A model generated the notes under the pieces. That model was given only the letters and a program-made list of their open reading frames with translations, did not search any database and was not told the DNA's origin. From a virus, in the IMG/VR virus record IMGVR_UViG_3300042465_002709, positions 1 to 31,758 of that record: DNA of 31,758 nucleotides; one strand, written 5' to 3'. How positions within the stretch are numbered: position 1 is the stretch's first letter; every line of letters starts with the position of its first letter. This document shows positions 30,800-31,758 of the stretch, piece by piece. The position numbers and the translations under genes were made by a program.

Positions 30800-31331
30800 A
30801 ATTTATTTTTTTTTTATTTATAAACGTTAACATTGCTTCAATTTTATTATCAAAACAACCTAAAAAAACCAATCTATTATTTTTAACAACTTGACAAACC
30901 CATTTATTATTGTTTTTTAAAAACACAATAGGATTGTAATTAATCAATGTTTTTTTTGAATATTCACTAATTAATTTTTCATATCTTAAAACATTACTGA
31001 TTTTCTCGTTAGGTTGTTTTAGTATGTTTTCTTTTTGTGTTACAATTTGTAAGTTTTCAACTCTATTATCATTTCTAACAGAATTAATATGATCTACCAC
31101 CAACTTCATTCCGCAAGGTTTGTGATTTAAAAAAGTCATTGCAACTAATTGATGAACTCTTTTAGTTTTCTTTGTGTGGTCTTTATTTAAATTCAACACT
31201 AAATAACCATTGTTATCAACAGATAATTTTAAAACCTTTTCAGTTAATTTATTTTTAACTCTACCAAAAGAACTTATTTCGTAAAGCTCTTCATAATTTG
31301 GAATTCCTTTCCATTCTTCTTTTTCTATCAT
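30792..31331 (-). CDS. NUMOD4-HNH endonuclease with AP2-like C terminus
   Basis: 179 residues, three parts. NUMOD4 at 5-27 (EEWKGIPNYEELYEISSFGRVK), a DNA-binding module of homing nucleases. HNH core at 60-95 (H60, D80, H81, N93; GMKLVVDHINSVRNDNRVENLQIV). A C-terminal AP2-like segment near 138-172 (NKWVCQVVKNNRLVFLGCF). Such proteins nick or cut DNA and often behave as homing genes. It is the first gene after P1 and follows a structured leader with 15 bp between the last stem and the ATG. It lacks a RuvC domain, so it is not IscB-like. Confidence 0.87.
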   Translation of the reverse strand: MIEKEEWKGIPNYEELYEISSFGRVKNKLTEKVLKLSVDNNGYLVLNLNKDHTKKTKRVHQLVAMTFLNHKPCGMKLVVDHINSVRNDNRVENLQIVTQKENILKQPNEKISNVLRYEKLISEYSKKTLINYNPIVFLKNNNKWVCQVVKNNRLVFLGCFDNKIEAMLTFINKKKINYD

Positions 31332-31346
31332 AATTTTTTTTAATGC

Positions 31347-31423
31347 AAAAAGCTATCGTCAAAAGGTGCGTGGAAACCCTTATCAGATAGCTTTTTTAAT
31401 AATGTCTTATGAAGTTTCCACGC
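31347..31423 (-). ncRNA. 5'-leader RNA with predicted H-type pseudoknot
   Basis: Two perfect inverted repeats interleave on the minus strand in the order A-B-A'-B'. A is GCGTGGAAAC (31423-31414), pairing with GTTTCCACGC (31377-31368), 10 bp. B is AAAAAGCTATC (31396-31386), pairing with GATAGCTTTTT (31357-31347), 11 bp. Loops are 17 nt (between A and B), 8 nt (B to A') and 10 nt (A' to B'), which are long enough for both stems to form together as a pseudoknot. The predicted P1 start site lies just before A, so the structure fills the leader up to 15 nt before the HNH start codon. Alternative: two competing hairpins. Confidence 0.6.
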
Positions 31424-31432
31424 TTCGATATG

Positions 31433-31462
31433 CAAATATACTTATTTTTTTTATTTATCAAA
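31433..31462 (-). promoter_or_regulatory. Promoter P1 (rightmost, reads HNH-primase-helicase)
   Basis: Minus strand: TTTG (31459-31462), 18-bp spacer of A-rich sequence, TATATTTG (31433-31440). This fits the Bacteroidota consensus TAnnTTTG. Transcription would start near 31426-31428, at the first stem of the leader structure. Unlike P2 and P3 it lacks the ATTAAT palindrome, so it is probably used first, by the unmodified host polymerase. Confidence 0.62.
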
Positions 31463-31487
31463 CATTTTTTTTATTTTTTTTTTTATC

Positions 31488-31600
31488 GGTTACAGGTTAC
31501 AGATGGTTACACGAAGTTACAGATGTTTTTTCGCAATCTGTAACCGCTCAACCCCCTAGTGTTTACTGGTATTTATATAAAGGTTACAATATAGGTTACA
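31488..31600. repeat. GGTTACA repeat cluster, part 1 (candidate origin/operator)
   Basis: GGTTACA occurs at 31488, 31495 (directly adjacent), 31505, 31582 and 31594; AGTTACA at 31515; TGTAACC (inverted) at 31539. GTTACAGAT (31516-31524) and ATCTGTAAC (31536-31544) make a perfect 9-bp inverted repeat. The region is noncoding and flanked by poly-A/T tracts. With the copies at 76-143 across the join it looks like an iteron array of an origin, or a set of repressor sites just upstream of P1. The remaining sequence between 31332 and 31631 shows no ORF. Confidence 0.6.
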
Positions 31601-31631
31601 CTTAATATATAAATATACTTAACTACTTTAT

Positions 31632-31758
31632 TTTTTTTTTGTTTGATTAAACTTTATTTTTTTTTATTCTAGAAGTTTTGAAAAAGTTAAAAAAATGGTG
31701 GTCTTCTGTAACCGCTTTGTAACTATTTGATAATCATATCGTTTTCGGTTACACGTTT
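31632..31758. repeat. Terminal overlap, copy 2 (circular assembly)
   Basis: Exact copy of bases 1-127; see the first entry. When the contig is closed, this segment should be counted once, and the noncoding region then runs from 31332 through the join to 192. Confidence 0.9.

Noticed and set aside
28709-31331. Lysogeny module near the replication genes
   Set aside because: No integrase, recombinase or CI/Cro-type repressor is visible here or elsewhere, and all genes point one way.
31347-31423. The leader RNA as an IscB/OMEGA or HEARO-type guide RNA
   Set aside because: The adjacent HNH protein is a NUMOD4-HNH enzyme without a RuvC domain, and the RNA shows no terminal guide-like segment or IscB partner.
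31488-31600. CRISPR array
   Set aside because: Repeats are only 6-7 bp, occur in both orientations and have irregular spacing; no spacers or cas genes are present.

Overview
This window looks like the complete genome of a small tailed phage of a Bacteroidota (Flavobacterium-like) host, assembled as a circle. The first 127 bases recur exactly as the last 127 bases (31632-31758), so the unique genome is 31,631 bp. The host group is inferred from three things: Bacteroidota-type promoters (TTG/TTTG, 18-19 bp spacer, TAnnTTTG), very AT-rich DNA, and genes of Bacteroidota phage type (VirE/BT4734-like primase, DUF3127-like OB protein, small Cys-rich virion-region protein, characteristic capsid and tail families). 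Every supported gene is on the minus strand, so the map is read from right to left. I see no integrase, excisionase, CI-like repressor, DNA polymerase or tRNA, so the phage is probably virulent and relies on host replication enzymes.

Layout in order of transcription. (1) About 490 bp of noncoding DNA across the circle join (31332-31631 plus 1-192) holds a cluster of about 11 GGTTACA/TGTAACC repeats (candidate origin or operator), promoter P1, and a roughly 95-nt leader with two interleaved perfect inverted repeats of 10 and 11 bp, which is the geometry of an RNA pseudoknot. (2) P1 reads an HNH homing-type endonuclease, a VirE-like primase/ATPase, a DEAH helicase and a VRR-NUC nuclease (31331-26904). 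(3) Promoter P2 (about 26.86 kb) starts a long unit. First come recombination and accessory genes: ERF annealing protein, Gp157-like, OB-fold protein, many tiny coupled ORFs, DUF3310-like, MazG-like, a sigma-like factor, a TerS-like/T5orf172 fusion, TerS and TerL. Then come tail genes: assembly chaperone with a likely -1 frameshift at a T9 run, completion proteins, tail tip and tape measure. Then prohead protease, fibre-like genes, scaffold-like protein, major capsid, two tandem paralogous virion proteins, portal, connector, a LamG protein and a first lysis pair (membrane protein plus YkuD-like peptidase). Terminator hairpins follow the capsid gene and the paralog pair, and a third ends the unit at 2.1 kb. 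(4) Promoter P3, nearly identical to P2, drives a last unit of small proteins, a two-helix membrane protein and a secreted glucosaminidase, ending at a terminator at 158-186.

The most notable observations are the 5'-leader pseudoknot, the duplicated P2/P3 promoter-operator module (35 of 37 bases identical), the candidate -1 frameshift in the tail chaperone, the scrambled order of head and tail modules with internal terminators that may set capsid-to-portal ratio, and a 119-bp two-frame overlap between an HTH-like gene and the lysin gene. Family names come from recognising sequence motifs, not from database searches.
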